Below, piece by piece: positions 56,793-64,000 of a DNA stretch of 64,000 bases. The stretch spans positions 1-64,000 of the forward strand of contig NZ_AUTC01000142.1 of the NCBI RefSeq assembly GCF_001461695.1. Direction: 5' to 3'. Numbering within the stretch: position 1 is the first letter of the stretch; each line of letters opens with the position of its first letter. The notes beneath the pieces are model-generated. The model saw only the letters and a program-made list of their open reading frames with translations. It had not been told where the DNA came from and did not search any database. This DNA is from Sinorhizobium fredii USDA 205. GTDB lineage: Bacteria > Pseudomonadota > Alphaproteobacteria > Rhizobiales > Rhizobiaceae. The translations under genes were made by a program, and so were the position numbers.

Positions 56793-58262
56793 TCAGTGCA
56801 GCTTCGCCTTCAGCGACGGATCGGGAAAGCAGGTTGGCGCCAGGCCGTTTTTCGCTTGCCAGTCGCCGAGCGAACGGCGGGTCTTGTAGCCCGGTAGCCC
56901 ATCGACCTTGCCGACGTCGTAGCCGATTGAGACCAGCGCCTTCTGCATGCCGAGCACGTCGGAGCGCAACATCTTGCCGACGTCGCCCCATTCGCCGCGG
57001 AAGGGGCCGCCGCCGGAGGCGATGCGGTCGGCGAGGTTGCCGATGAAAAGGGCGTAGAGGTCGGAATTGTTGTATTCCTTGATCACGTAGAAATTCGGCG
57101 TGACCACGAAGCCAGGCCCGTGCGTGCCGGCCGGCACCAGCATCATGCCCGAAGCCGAGCGCTCGGCGGGCGGAAAGGCCTTGCCCGAGACACGGGTGAT
57201 CCCCATGCCGGCCCAATCGGCGATCGGCCGCGCCAGATCCGGCCCTTCTTGAGCGCAGGAGACGCCGCCCGGAATCGACACCTCGAAGCCCCAGTCGCGG
57301 CCGTCCTGCCAGCCCTTCTGCGCCAGGTAGTTGGCGATCGAGGCAAGACTGTCGGGCACGGAATTCCAGATGTCGCGGCGGCCGTCGCCGTCGAAGTCCA
57401 CCGCATATTTCAGGAAGCTCGACGGCAGGAACTGCGGCTGGCCCATGGCGCCGGCCCAGGAACCGCGCATTTCCGCTTCCTTGACGTCACCGCTCGCAAG
57501 GATCGTCAGCGCCGCGATCAGTTCGCGGCGGAACAGCTCCGGCCGCGTCGACATGAAGGCCTTGGTGGCCAGCACGTCCATGATCGGATGGGGGATTTTC
57601 GCCCGGCCGAAACCGGATTCCCGCCCCCAAATGGCAAGGACGACCGGCCCCGGAACGCCGTAGCTCCGCTCGATACGTTTCAGCGTCGAGGCGTGGGCGG
57701 AGGCGAGGCTCCGGCCCGTCGCCGCCAGGCCCTGCAAGCGCTTTTCGGAGAAGTAGGAGCCCGGCGAGGAGAACTCGGCCTGGCTCTGCTTGCGCTCCTT
57801 CGCCTTCGGGAAGCCGGGTGGTGCCATATCGGGCAGGTCCCAATTGAGCTTCACATCCGCGAAGGCGGCCTTGAAGGCAGCGGCGGAAATGCCGGCCTGT
57901 CTCGCCTCCGGCCAAAGATCGTTCTGCAGCCATTGACGGAACTGGGTTTCCACCGCGGCCTTGGAAGCTGCGTGAGCGGGAAGGTGCAGGGCGAGGAGCG
58001 CAGCGGCTGTTGCGAGGATGCGTGCGAGGTTCCTACCCCCCTCTGCCCTGCCGGGCATCTCCCCCACAAGGGGGGAGATTGGCGGGCGGCAACCGCCTCC
58101 TCCCGTGGAAGGAGTCGCGTTCGTGGCCGCGGTGCTGTTGGGTTGAGCGCTCGCTTCAAGCCGATCTCCCCCCTTGTGGGGGAGATGCCCGGCAGGGCAG
58201 AGGGGGGTCGCCCCGATACGTAGACCGGCAACCCACGAGCGAATACGAGGCATCAAACGCAT
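56793..58262 (-). CDS. Lytic murein transglycosylase (MltB type) with repeat-interrupted N-terminus
   Basis: 489 codons from the ATG at 58262 (GAAGGG upstream). The mature domain (from about residue 95) has MltB signatures: RIERSYGVPGPVVLAIWGRESGFG (catalytic Glu), GSWAGAMGQPQFLPSSFLKYAVDFDGDGRRDIWNS, and a C-terminal PG_binding_1 domain (MQKALVSIGYDVGKVDGLPGYKTRRSLGDWQ). Residues 19-76 are encoded by a palindromic repeat pair inserted in frame. A normal signal peptide (LARILATAAALLALHLPAHA) follows. An internal ATG at 58058, inside the repeat, would give a 421-residue protein with that signal peptide at its start. Which start is used is undecided. Confidence 0.8.
   Translation of the reverse strand: MRLMPRIRSWVAGLRIGATPLCPAGHLPHKGGDRLEASAQPNSTAATNATPSTGGGGCRPPISPLVGEMPGRAEGGRNLARILATAAALLALHLPAHAASKAAVETQFRQWLQNDLWPEARQAGISAAAFKAAFADVKLNWDLPDMAPPGFPKAKERKQSQAEFSSPGSYFSEKRLQGLAATGRSLASAHASTLKRIERSYGVPGPVVLAIWGRESGFGRAKIPHPIMDVLATKAFMSTRPELFRRELIAALTILASGDVKEAEMRGSWAGAMGQPQFLPSSFLKYAVDFDGDGRRDIWNSVPDSLASIANYLAQKGWQDGRDWGFEVSIPGGVSCAQEGPDLARPIADWAGMGITRVSGKAFPPAERSASGMMLVPAGTHGPGFVVTPNFYVIKEYNNSDLYALFIGNLADRIASGGGPFRGEWGDVGKMLRSDVLGMQKALVSIGYDVGKVDGLPGYKTRRSLGDWQAKNGLAPTCFPDPSLKAKLH
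58035..58208. repeat. Paired inverted palindromic element, second copy (in coding frame)
   Basis: Same architecture as 10348-10539. Left arm 58035-58083 and right arm 58160-58208, 49 bp each, one mismatch between them, around 76 bp of unrelated DNA. Total 174 bp, exactly 58 codons, with no stop in the frame of the transglycosylase gene it lies within. Confidence 0.85.
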
Positions 58263-58272
58263 AGGCATCCCT

Positions 58273-58878
58273 TCAGATCGTGGTGCGCGCCCTAAGCGCC
58301 GCCGTCAGCGTGCCTTCGTCGAGATAATCGAGCTCGCCGCCGACCGGAACGCCATGGGCGAGACGGGTGATCTTCACCTCCATGCCTTCGAGCTGGTCGG
58401 TGATGTAATGGGCCGTCGTCTGGCCCTCGACGGTCGCGTTGACGGCGATGACCAGCTCGCGCACGCCGCCCTTGGCGACGCGGTCGACCAGCCCCTTGAT
58501 GTTCAAGTCGTCCGGCCCGATGCCGTCGAGCGGCGACAGCGTGCCGCCGAGCACATGATAGGCGGCGTTCAGCGCCGCGGCGCGTTCCAGCGCCCAGAGA
58601 TCGGCAACGTCCTCGACGACGATGATCACCGACTGGTCGCGCCGCTCGTCGGTGCAGACGGTGCAGGGATCGATCGTGTCGACATTGCCGCAGCAGGAGC
58701 AGATCTTGACCTTGCGGTGCGCCTCGCCCATCGCCTCGGCAAGAGGACCGAGCAATTGCTCCTTCTTCTTGACGAGATGCAGCGCCGCGCGCCGGGCGGA
58801 ACGGGGGCCGAGGCCCGGCACCTTCGCCAGGAGCTGGATGAGCTTTTCGATTTCGGGACCGGTGACTCGCTTTGCCAT
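58273..58878 (-). CDS. recR: Recombination protein RecR
   Basis: 201 residues. N-terminal HhH ([18 protein letters not shown]), four-cysteine zinc finger (Cys60, Cys63, Cys72, Cys75 in [16 protein letters not shown]), Toprim ([19 protein letters not shown]...[19 protein letters not shown]) and a Walker-like C-terminal part. It loads RecA with RecO/RecF in gap repair. It belongs to the dnaX-ybaB-recR cluster, here with a LysE gene placed between ybaB and recR. Confidence 0.97.
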   Translation of the reverse strand: MAKRVTGPEIEKLIQLLAKVPGLGPRSARRAALHLVKKKEQLLGPLAEAMGEAHRKVKICSCCGNVDTIDPCTVCTDERRDQSVIIVVEDVADLWALERAAALNAAYHVLGGTLSPLDGIGPDDLNIKGLVDRVAKGGVRELVIAVNATVEGQTTAHYITDQLEGMEVKITRLAHGVPVGGELDYLDEGTLTAALRARTTI

Positions 58879-58928
58879 AGCCGGCTTTTAGAGCCTTTTC
58901 TGGCCAAATGGAATCGCTTTGACAGCGA

Positions 58929-59540
58929 TTACCGCGTGGCGATCGCGACCGCCGCGCCGGCCATCGTGCCGGCGCTGGCGCGGTTGACGACCCGGACCGC
59001 GCGGCGGCTCTTCAGGAACTGGCGCGCTTTGGCGGCCATCAGCACCCAGGCGAGGTCGATGACGACGAGAACCACGAACATGGTCGCGACAAGCTCGGTC
59101 CAGCCGATCAAGGTCACCGAGCCGAGATCGATGATCGACGGCAGCAGCGCCACGTAGAACATCATGATCTTGGGATTGCCGAGCGTGATCGTCAGACCGG
59201 CAAGGAACATCTTCGACGCCGATCTCGCTTCCGGCAGGCTGTCGCCCGGCACCCTCGGCTCGGCCGACCACATCTTCCAGGCAAGGAAGAGCAGATAGCC
59301 GACGCCCGCCCATTTGATGACGACGAACATCCAGTGGAAGGTCTCGGCGATCGCCGCGAGGCCCGCGACGGCAAAGGAAAGCCAGATCGCCTCGCCGATC
59401 CACATGGCGGCCAGGAAGGGAAGCACGTCGCGCGCACCCTTGGCGAGCACGCGCGCGACCAGCGCGGCAATGCTCGGCCCCGGTGAGCCGGCGGCGATCA
59501 ACAGCGCTCCGGCAAAGACGAGCAGCGACGCGACCGTCAT
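58929..59540 (-). CDS. LysE-family amino-acid exporter
   Basis: 203 residues from the ATG at 59540 (GGAAGGAGAATGCC upstream). The LysE signature SPGPSIAALVARVLAKGARDVLPFLAAMWIGEAIW is at the N-terminus, with six membrane helices and KMFLAGLTITLGNPKIMMFYVALLPSIIDL as the second motif. Exports amino acids or related metabolites; substrate unknown. It interrupts the ybaB-recR pair, 51 bp before recR. Confidence 0.88.
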   Translation of the reverse strand: MTVASLLVFAGALLIAAGSPGPSIAALVARVLAKGARDVLPFLAAMWIGEAIWLSFAVAGLAAIAETFHWMFVVIKWAGVGYLLFLAWKMWSAEPRVPGDSLPEARSASKMFLAGLTITLGNPKIMMFYVALLPSIIDLGSVTLIGWTELVATMFVVLVVIDLAWVLMAAKARQFLKSRRAVRVVNRASAGTMAGAAVAIATR

Positions 59541-59621
59541 GGCATTCTCCTTCCCCAAAAAGCGGACCGAAAAGTAGCACGCTCTTGCGTTTCCGTCAGC
59601 GGAGCCAGCCTCAAGGATCGA

Positions 59622-59945
59622 TCAGAACGGCAGCTTCATGCCCGGCGGGATCGGCAGGCCGGCGGTGAGTTCGCGGGTCTTTTCCGCCTGCACGGCCTCG
59701 GCCTTTTCCTTGGCGTCCTTGTGGGCGGCGACGATCAGGTCCTCGAGGATTTCGACATCGTCTTCCTTGAAAAGCGACGGGTCGATCTTCAGGCTCTTCA
59801 GGTGGCCCTTGCCGTCGAGGCGGACAGTGACGAGGCCGCCGCCGGAGGTGCCATCGACTTCGAGCGCGGCGATCTCCGCCTGCAGCTTCTCCATCTTGGC
59901 CTGCATTTCCTTGACCTTGCCCATCATACCGATGATGTCGCGCAT
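59622..59945 (-). CDS. YbaB/EbfC nucleoid-associated protein
   Basis: 107 residues: [73 protein letters not shown], a clear YbaB family match of normal length. A dimeric DNA-binding protein. It lies 57 bp after dnaX, as in most bacteria. Confidence 0.95.
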   Translation of the reverse strand: MRDIIGMMGKVKEMQAKMEKLQAEIAALEVDGTSGGGLVTVRLDGKGHLKSLKIDPSLFKEDDVEILEDLIVAAHKDAKEKAEAVQAEKTRELTAGLPIPPGMKLPF

Positions 59946-60002
59946 CGTCGTCTCCTGTCCTTTGCTAAGTCTGCGTAAATTTCAAAGCGCGTCTGCGATG
60001 CG

Positions 60003-61880
60003 CTACTCGATGTCGTCGCCGGGGACGATGTCGCCATCGGCGGATTCGGCCGCCGCCGGCGCGAGGTTTTCGACCTCCTCCTCCGCGGCGCGAATGCGCA
60101 CGTCGGTAATTCTCGCTCCCGGAAAGCGTGCCAGGATCGCGGCGACGTCCGGATCCTGGCGGGCGTCGTTGACGCGCTGCTCCTGGGCGCGCTGCTCGGC
60201 CTCGACAAGCGTCGGTTCGCCCGGCTCACGGCTATAGCTGACGATCCAGTGGATGCCGGTCCATTCCTTGAGCTTGACGGCCAGCTCATTGAGCAGCGTC
60301 TTCGGCGCGTCGTCGGGAAGGTTGACGTCGAGCCTACCGGGCTCGATATGCACGAGCCGCAGGAAGCCGCGCACCAGCGTCTTCAGCTTTATGTCGCGGT
60401 TCTTCGCACAAAGGTCGGCAATGTCGCCGATGGAATTGACCGGGACCTTCGGCTCCGCCTTGGCGACCACGGCCGGTGCCGGCCTGTCCTCGATCCGCCC
60501 GACGCCGATCGGCTGGGTCGCAACATCGGGCACGGCGCGCAGCATGGTGGCGCCATTCCCGGAAGGGCGCTGCACCGGCGCTGCCTCGACGGCACGGGCC
60601 TGAACCGGCTGGCCGGCCTGAGCCTGAGTGCTGCCGCCGTTGCGAGCCGGCGCCGGACGCCCTTCGCCCGCCTCGCCGCCCGAAAGCTCGAGAAGGCGCC
60701 GCGCCGCCTCTTCCGGCGAAGGAAGATGGGCGGCATGGGCGAGCCGGATCAGCACCATCTCGGCAGCACCGGCGGGCCGCGCCGAGCTTTCCGCCTCGGG
60801 AATGCCCTTCAGGAGCATCTGCCAGATGCGCGACAGGGTGGTGACCGCGACGCTGCCGGAAAATTCGGCGCCGCGCCGGCGCTCGATCTCGCTCAAGGAC
60901 TGGTCGTTCGCCGCCTCGGGCACATATTTCATGCGCATCACCAGATGGGTGAAGTCGGCCAGATCGGTGAGCACGACGGTCGGATTGGCGCCCGCCTCGT
61001 ATTGCGCCGCGAATTCGCCGAGTGCTGCCGCCGCTTCGCCCTTGATGATGTGCTCGAAGAGATCGACGATGCGGGCCCGGTCGGCAAGACCGAGCATCGA
61101 GCGCACCGTTTCCATCTCGACCGAACCGCCGCCATGGGCGATCGCCTGGTCGAGCAGCGAAAGGCCGTCGCGCGCCGATCCCTCCGCGGCGCGGGCCACC
61201 ATCGCCAGCGCTTCCGGCTCGAAGCGCACGGTCTCCTTGTTGAGGATGGTGGAGAAGAGGCCGACCAGGTCGGAGGCGCCGATGCGCCGCAGGTCGAAGC
61301 GCTGGCAGCGCGACAGGACGGTGATCGGAACCTTGCGGATCTCGGTCGTCGCGAAGATGAACTTCACATGCTCCGGCGGTTCCTCGAGCGTCTTCAGCAG
61401 GCCGTTGAAGGCCTGGGTCGAGAGCATGTGCACTTCGTCGATGATGTAGACCTTGTAGCGCGCCGAAACGGGCCGGTAGCGCACCTGCTCGATGATCTCG
61501 CGGATGTCGTCGATGCCGGTGTGCGAGGCGGCGTCCATCTCGATGACGTCGACATGGCGGCCGTCCATGATCGCCTGGCAATGCTCGCCCGGCACGCGCA
61601 GGTCGATGGTCGGCTTGTCGATCTCGGCGGTCTTGTAGTTCAGCGCCCGCGCCAGGATGCGCGCCGTCGTCGTCTTGCCGACGCCGCGCACGCCGGTCAG
61701 CATATAGGCCTGGGCGATGCGGCCGGTCTCGAAGGCGTTGGTGAGCGTGCGCACCATCGGCTCCTGCCCGACCATCAGATCGGAGAAATCCTTGGGGCGA
61801 TATTTGCGCGCCAGAACGCGGTAGGCGGCCGGTTTCTCGACGGTTGAAACTGGGGATGAAATGGGCGTTTCGTCGCTCAT
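60003..61880 (-). CDS. dnaX: DNA polymerase III subunits gamma and tau
   Basis: 625 residues from the ATG at 61880. AAA+ clamp-loader domain: Walker A GVRGVGKTTTAR (63-74), Walker B KVYIIDEVHMLS, sensor FIFATTEIRKVPITVLSRCQRFDLRRI. Domain III and a Pro/Ala-rich linker (about 400-480) follow, then the tau-specific C-terminus. The zinc-binding cysteines of E. coli DnaX (four between Walker A and B) are mostly gone; only Cys101 in GEHCQAI remains, a state I recall as common in Rhizobiales. A further frame to 61940 is not needed. ffs lies directly upstream. Confidence 0.96.
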   Translation of the reverse strand: MSDETPISSPVSTVEKPAAYRVLARKYRPKDFSDLMVGQEPMVRTLTNAFETGRIAQAYMLTGVRGVGKTTTARILARALNYKTAEIDKPTIDLRVPGEHCQAIMDGRHVDVIEMDAASHTGIDDIREIIEQVRYRPVSARYKVYIIDEVHMLSTQAFNGLLKTLEEPPEHVKFIFATTEIRKVPITVLSRCQRFDLRRIGASDLVGLFSTILNKETVRFEPEALAMVARAAEGSARDGLSLLDQAIAHGGGSVEMETVRSMLGLADRARIVDLFEHIIKGEAAAALGEFAAQYEAGANPTVVLTDLADFTHLVMRMKYVPEAANDQSLSEIERRRGAEFSGSVAVTTLSRIWQMLLKGIPEAESSARPAGAAEMVLIRLAHAAHLPSPEEAARRLLELSGGEAGEGRPAPARNGGSTQAQAGQPVQARAVEAAPVQRPSGNGATMLRAVPDVATQPIGVGRIEDRPAPAVVAKAEPKVPVNSIGDIADLCAKNRDIKLKTLVRGFLRLVHIEPGRLDVNLPDDAPKTLLNELAVKLKEWTGIHWIVSYSREPGEPTLVEAEQRAQEQRVNDARQDPDVAAILARFPGARITDVRIRAAEEEVENLAPAAAESADGDIVPGDDIE

Positions 61881-61927
61881 CGACCCTGCCGCTGTTCGAA
61901 CTCTTGTCCCGACAGGACGGAGAAGGT

Positions 61928-62024
61928 GGGAGGCTGGCACGATGACCCGTGCCGGGGCTCGTTAGGGCTGCTTCCTTCCGGACCTGACCCGGTTGGCGAG
62001 TGGCTCGTCCACCACCAACCTCCC
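61928..62024 (-). ncRNA. ffs: Signal recognition particle RNA (4.5S RNA)
   Basis: 97 nt on the minus strand. The apical core GGTCAGGTCCGGAAGGAAGC matches the SRP RNA domain IV consensus including the Ffh-binding symmetric loop. The ends GGGAGGTTGG and CCAGCCTCCC pair to close the hairpin. It lies 48 bp upstream of dnaX, a typical alphaproteobacterial location. Confidence 0.93.
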
Positions 62025-62129
62025 GGCTTCCATATCGGCAATATCTCAAGCAAATGCAAGCCAAGCCGCCAAAAAACTGCTACCGATATAGAATACAAGG
62101 CGAATCTGCTTGATGCAGGGGAGATCTTC

Positions 62130-62534
62130 TTGGCCGAATTCACGCTCGACGGGCGCCTTGAGCGCGACGGCATCCCGATCGCCTCGATCGGCCTCTGCCA
62201 GATGCGCCTGATGAACGACCGCCGCTGGCCATGGCTGATCCTCATTCCGCAGCGCGCCGACGTCTCTGAGGTCTTCGACCTGTCGCCGCTCGATCAGACG
62301 ATGCTGACCTTCGAGACGAACATGGTGGCAACCGCGCTCAAAAAGGTCACCGGAGCGCAGAAGATCAATATCGGTGCGCTCGGCAACATCGTCCGGCAGC
62401 TTCATGTGCATGTCATCGCGCGGCGCTTCGGCGATCCCAACTGGCCCGGTCCGGTCTGGGGCTTCGGCAGGGCCGAGCCATGGCCGGAAGACGAGCATCA
62501 GGCATTTGCAGCACGTATCTTGGAAAATCTCTGA
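62130..62534 (+). CDS. HIT-family hydrolase (TTG start)
   Basis: 134 residues from the TTG at 62130, with AGGGGAG five bases upstream; no ATG or GTG is well placed. HIT fold: RRWPWLILIPQRADVSEVFDLSPLDQTMLTFE, then the active-site segment NIVRQLHVHVIARRFGD, where the first His of the HxHxH triad is Gln. It likely hydrolyses nucleotide conjugates. nudC follows after two bases, so the pair may act together on nucleotide derivatives. Confidence 0.88.
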   Translation: MAEFTLDGRLERDGIPIASIGLCQMRLMNDRRWPWLILIPQRADVSEVFDLSPLDQTMLTFETNMVATALKKVTGAQKINIGALGNIVRQLHVHVIARRFGDPNWPGPVWGFGRAEPWPEDEHQAFAARILENL

Positions 62535-62536
62535 AC

Positions 62537-63517
62537 ATGACGAAAACGATCTTCGATCTTCACAGCCCCCATCCGGAGCCGAGCACCTTCGTCGCCTTTG
62601 CGGAAAATCATCTCGATCGCCAATCGGAACACCGCGCCGACGATTGCGTCGAGAAGGCGCTCAAACATCCGGGCGCGCATTTCCTCGCCTTTTCCGGCGC
62701 CAAGCTGATCGTCAAGCACGACGAGAAGATCATCGACCCGCTCTTCGCCCCCTATGAACTCGCCGGTCTCGAACCGACGATCGACGAGGCGATCCTGCTC
62801 GGGTTCCTGCCGAACGGCGAGCCGCGGCTCGCCGTGCCTTCGGGCCTGACGGAGGAAACCGTGCCGGAGCCCTTCAAGATCGCCGATGCGCGCATGCTCT
62901 ACCGGCAGCAGATGCTGCCGGAGGACCTGCTCGGACAGTTCGCGCAAGGCTCGAGCCTGATCACCTGGAACGCCAATAACCGCTTCTGCGGCCGCTGCAG
63001 CGGGCCGATGGACGGCGCGGCCGGCGGCTACCGGCGCATCTGCACGGCCTGCGGCCACATGGTCTTTCCGCGCACGGACCCGGTCGTCATCATGCTGACG
63101 GTCGATGTCGGGCGCGACCTCTGCCTGCTCGGCCGCAGCCCGCATTTCGCGCCCGGCATGTATTCCTGCCTGGCCGGTTTCGTCGAGCCGGGCGAGACGA
63201 TCGAGAATGCCGTGCGCCGCGAAACGCACGAAGAATCGGGCATCCGCATCGGCCGCGTGCGCTATCACGCCTCGCAGCCCTGGCCGCTGCCGCATTCGCT
63301 GATGATCGGCTGCTATGCCGAGGCGCGATCGACCGTCATCAAGCGCGACGAGCAGGAACTCGAGGACGTGCGCTGGTTTACCCGTGCCGAGACGGAGGCA
63401 ATGCTGGAGCGCTCGACCGGGGTCGCCAATATGCCGGATGAGCACATTCCGCCTCCGAAGGGTGCCATCGCTCACCAGCTCATGCGCGACTGGCTGGCCT
63501 GGCCGGAGCGAAGCTGA
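62537..63517 (+). CDS. nudC: NAD(+)/NADH diphosphatase (RNA deNADding) NudC
   Basis: 326 residues from the ATG at 62537. Zinc ribbon Cys151, Cys154, Cys169, Cys172 (FCGRCSGPMDG, ICTACGHMVFPRTDP). Nudix box 214-236 (GFVEPGETIENAVRRETHEE), followed by the NudC-specific SQPWPLPHSLM motif. It cleaves NAD(H) to NMN(H) and AMP and removes NAD caps from RNA. Start follows the HIT gene stop by two bases; one operon. Confidence 0.96.
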   Translation: MTKTIFDLHSPHPEPSTFVAFAENHLDRQSEHRADDCVEKALKHPGAHFLAFSGAKLIVKHDEKIIDPLFAPYELAGLEPTIDEAILLGFLPNGEPRLAVPSGLTEETVPEPFKIADARMLYRQQMLPEDLLGQFAQGSSLITWNANNRFCGRCSGPMDGAAGGYRRICTACGHMVFPRTDPVVIMLTVDVGRDLCLLGRSPHFAPGMYSCLAGFVEPGETIENAVRRETHEESGIRIGRVRYHASQPWPLPHSLMIGCYAEARSTVIKRDEQELEDVRWFTRAETEAMLERSTGVANMPDEHIPPPKGAIAHQLMRDWLAWPERS

Positions 63518-63537
63518 GCGCGAAGGAACAGGAACTC

Positions 63538-64000
63538 GTGTCGCGATCGGAACGGCTCATCGATCTCATTCAGGTGCTGAGGCGTCACCGACGACCGGTG
63601 AGCGGCCGCAAACTCGCCGAGGAGACCGGCGTCAGCCTCCGAACCCTCTATCGCGACATCGCCAGCCTGCAGGCCCAGGGCGCCGAGATCGAGGGCGAGG
63701 CGGGCATCGGCTACATCCTCAAGCCGGGCTTTATGCTGCCGCCGATGATGTTCTCGGAGGAAGAGATCGAGGCGCTGGTGCTCGGTTCGCGCTGGGTGGC
63801 GAAGCGTGGCGACAAGAGGCTTGCTGCGGCCGCCGCCGACGCGCTGGCGAAGATCGGCTCGGTGCTGCCGGCGGAGCTCAAGGAAAAGCTCGACGGTTCG
63901 ACACTGCTCGTGGGACCGCGCCAGGCGATTGCCGAGCGAGTCGACCTCGGCCTTTTGCGCAAGGCGATCCGCAGCGAACATAAGCTCGACTTGCACTATC
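63538..64000 (+). CDS. YafY-type regulator (HTH + WYL), 5' part
   Basis: Partial at the right edge; about 154 codons visible. GTG start at 63538 with AAGGAACAGGA upstream. N-terminal HTH_11 (RLIDLIQVLRRHRRPVSGRKLAEETGVSLRTLYRDIASLQAQG), then GYILKPGFMLPPMMFSEEEIEALVLGSRWVAKRGD, and the beginning of the WYL domain (LLRKAIRSEHKLDLHY). WYL regulators bind nucleic acid or nucleotide-like ligands; target genes unknown. It follows nudC by 20 bp. Confidence 0.85.
   Translation, partial: MSRSERLIDLIQVLRRHRRPVSGRKLAEETGVSLRTLYRDIASLQAQGAEIEGEAGIGYILKPGFMLPPMMFSEEEIEALVLGSRWVAKRGDKRLAAAAADALAKIGSVLPAELKEKLDGSTLLVGPRQAIAERVDLGLLRKAIRSEHKLDLHY

Noticed and set aside
61926-62129. N-terminal extension of the HIT gene
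   Set aside because: It reads through the complement of the SRP RNA gene and is not HIT-like; the TTG at 62130 has a good ribosome site.

Overview
The window reads as a chromosomal segment of a rhizobial alphaproteobacterium, most likely Sinorhizobium/Ensifer. The evidence is the high GC content, five copies of the two-palindrome RIME intergenic element typical of these genomes, an Irr regulator with an Irr-type operator (ICE) upstream of mbfA, a fabA-fabB-fabI block beside irr, and alphaproteobacterial gene order around rpsA-cmk-aroA, rimP-nusA-ylxR-infB-rbfA-truB-rpsO-pnp and ffs-dnaX-ybaB-recR. Most of the window is core genome; no phage, integrase, transposase or CRISPR array was seen.

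Layout, left to right. 1-4.4 kb: 5' end of a Gly-rich secreted repeat protein, two RIMEs around a terminator, infC with an ATT start, an alpha/beta hydrolase, a BTLCP cysteine protease, and mbfA with its ICE. 4.4-10.3 kb: cfa, then efp divergent from its modification genes epmA-epmB, an OmpA-type lipoprotein and an ExoD-family membrane protein. 10.3-14.3 kb: an acetylpolyamine amidohydrolase, a GNAT, an XRE-cupin regulator and a divergent MFS exporter. 14.3-20.5 kb: lepA, a ccdAB toxin-antitoxin pair under a large palindrome, a GFA/acetyltransferase/GNAT operon, DoxX, a SelW-like protein coupled to a YqaA protein with an apparent CTG start, and a short RNase D. 20.5-27.6 kb: small secreted proteins, a 2-hydroxyacid dehydrogenase, a Cache-HAMP class III cyclase, tRNA-Leu(CAG), and a long disordered acidic protein.

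27.6-34 kb holds the most unusual locus. rpsA and cmk are separated from aroA by a lower-GC block of three overlapping, unrecognised membrane-protein genes. Two of them share a short Trp/Asp-Gly motif, which one carries twice. The adjacent aroA has a one-base frameshift before its conserved C-terminal DHRIAM segment, and its stop codon lies at the low-GC border.

34-46 kb: a FYDLN-acid protein, tRNA-Ala(GGC), YdcF and TRIC-type membrane proteins, irr, fabA-fabB-fabI (unsaturated fatty acid synthesis), rsmC, pnp, rpsO and an HWE-type sensor kinase. 46-53.5 kb is the truB/rbfA/infB/ylxR/nusA/rimP translation-transcription operon, with a terminator-like hairpin in its leader. 53.5-64 kb: an MFS_3 transporter, an L,D-transpeptidase with an OmpA lipoprotein, a MltB-type transglycosylase whose signal-peptide region contains a repeat element in frame, recR, LysE, ybaB, dnaX, ffs (SRP RNA), a HIT protein, nudC, and the 5' part of a WYL/HTH regulator cut by the window end.

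Two themes recur. One is iron: irr and an ICE-controlled mbfA. The other is translation and RNA metabolism: infC, efp/epmAB, lepA, rpsA, rpsO, pnp, rimP-nusA-infB-rbfA-truB, RNase D and rsmC.
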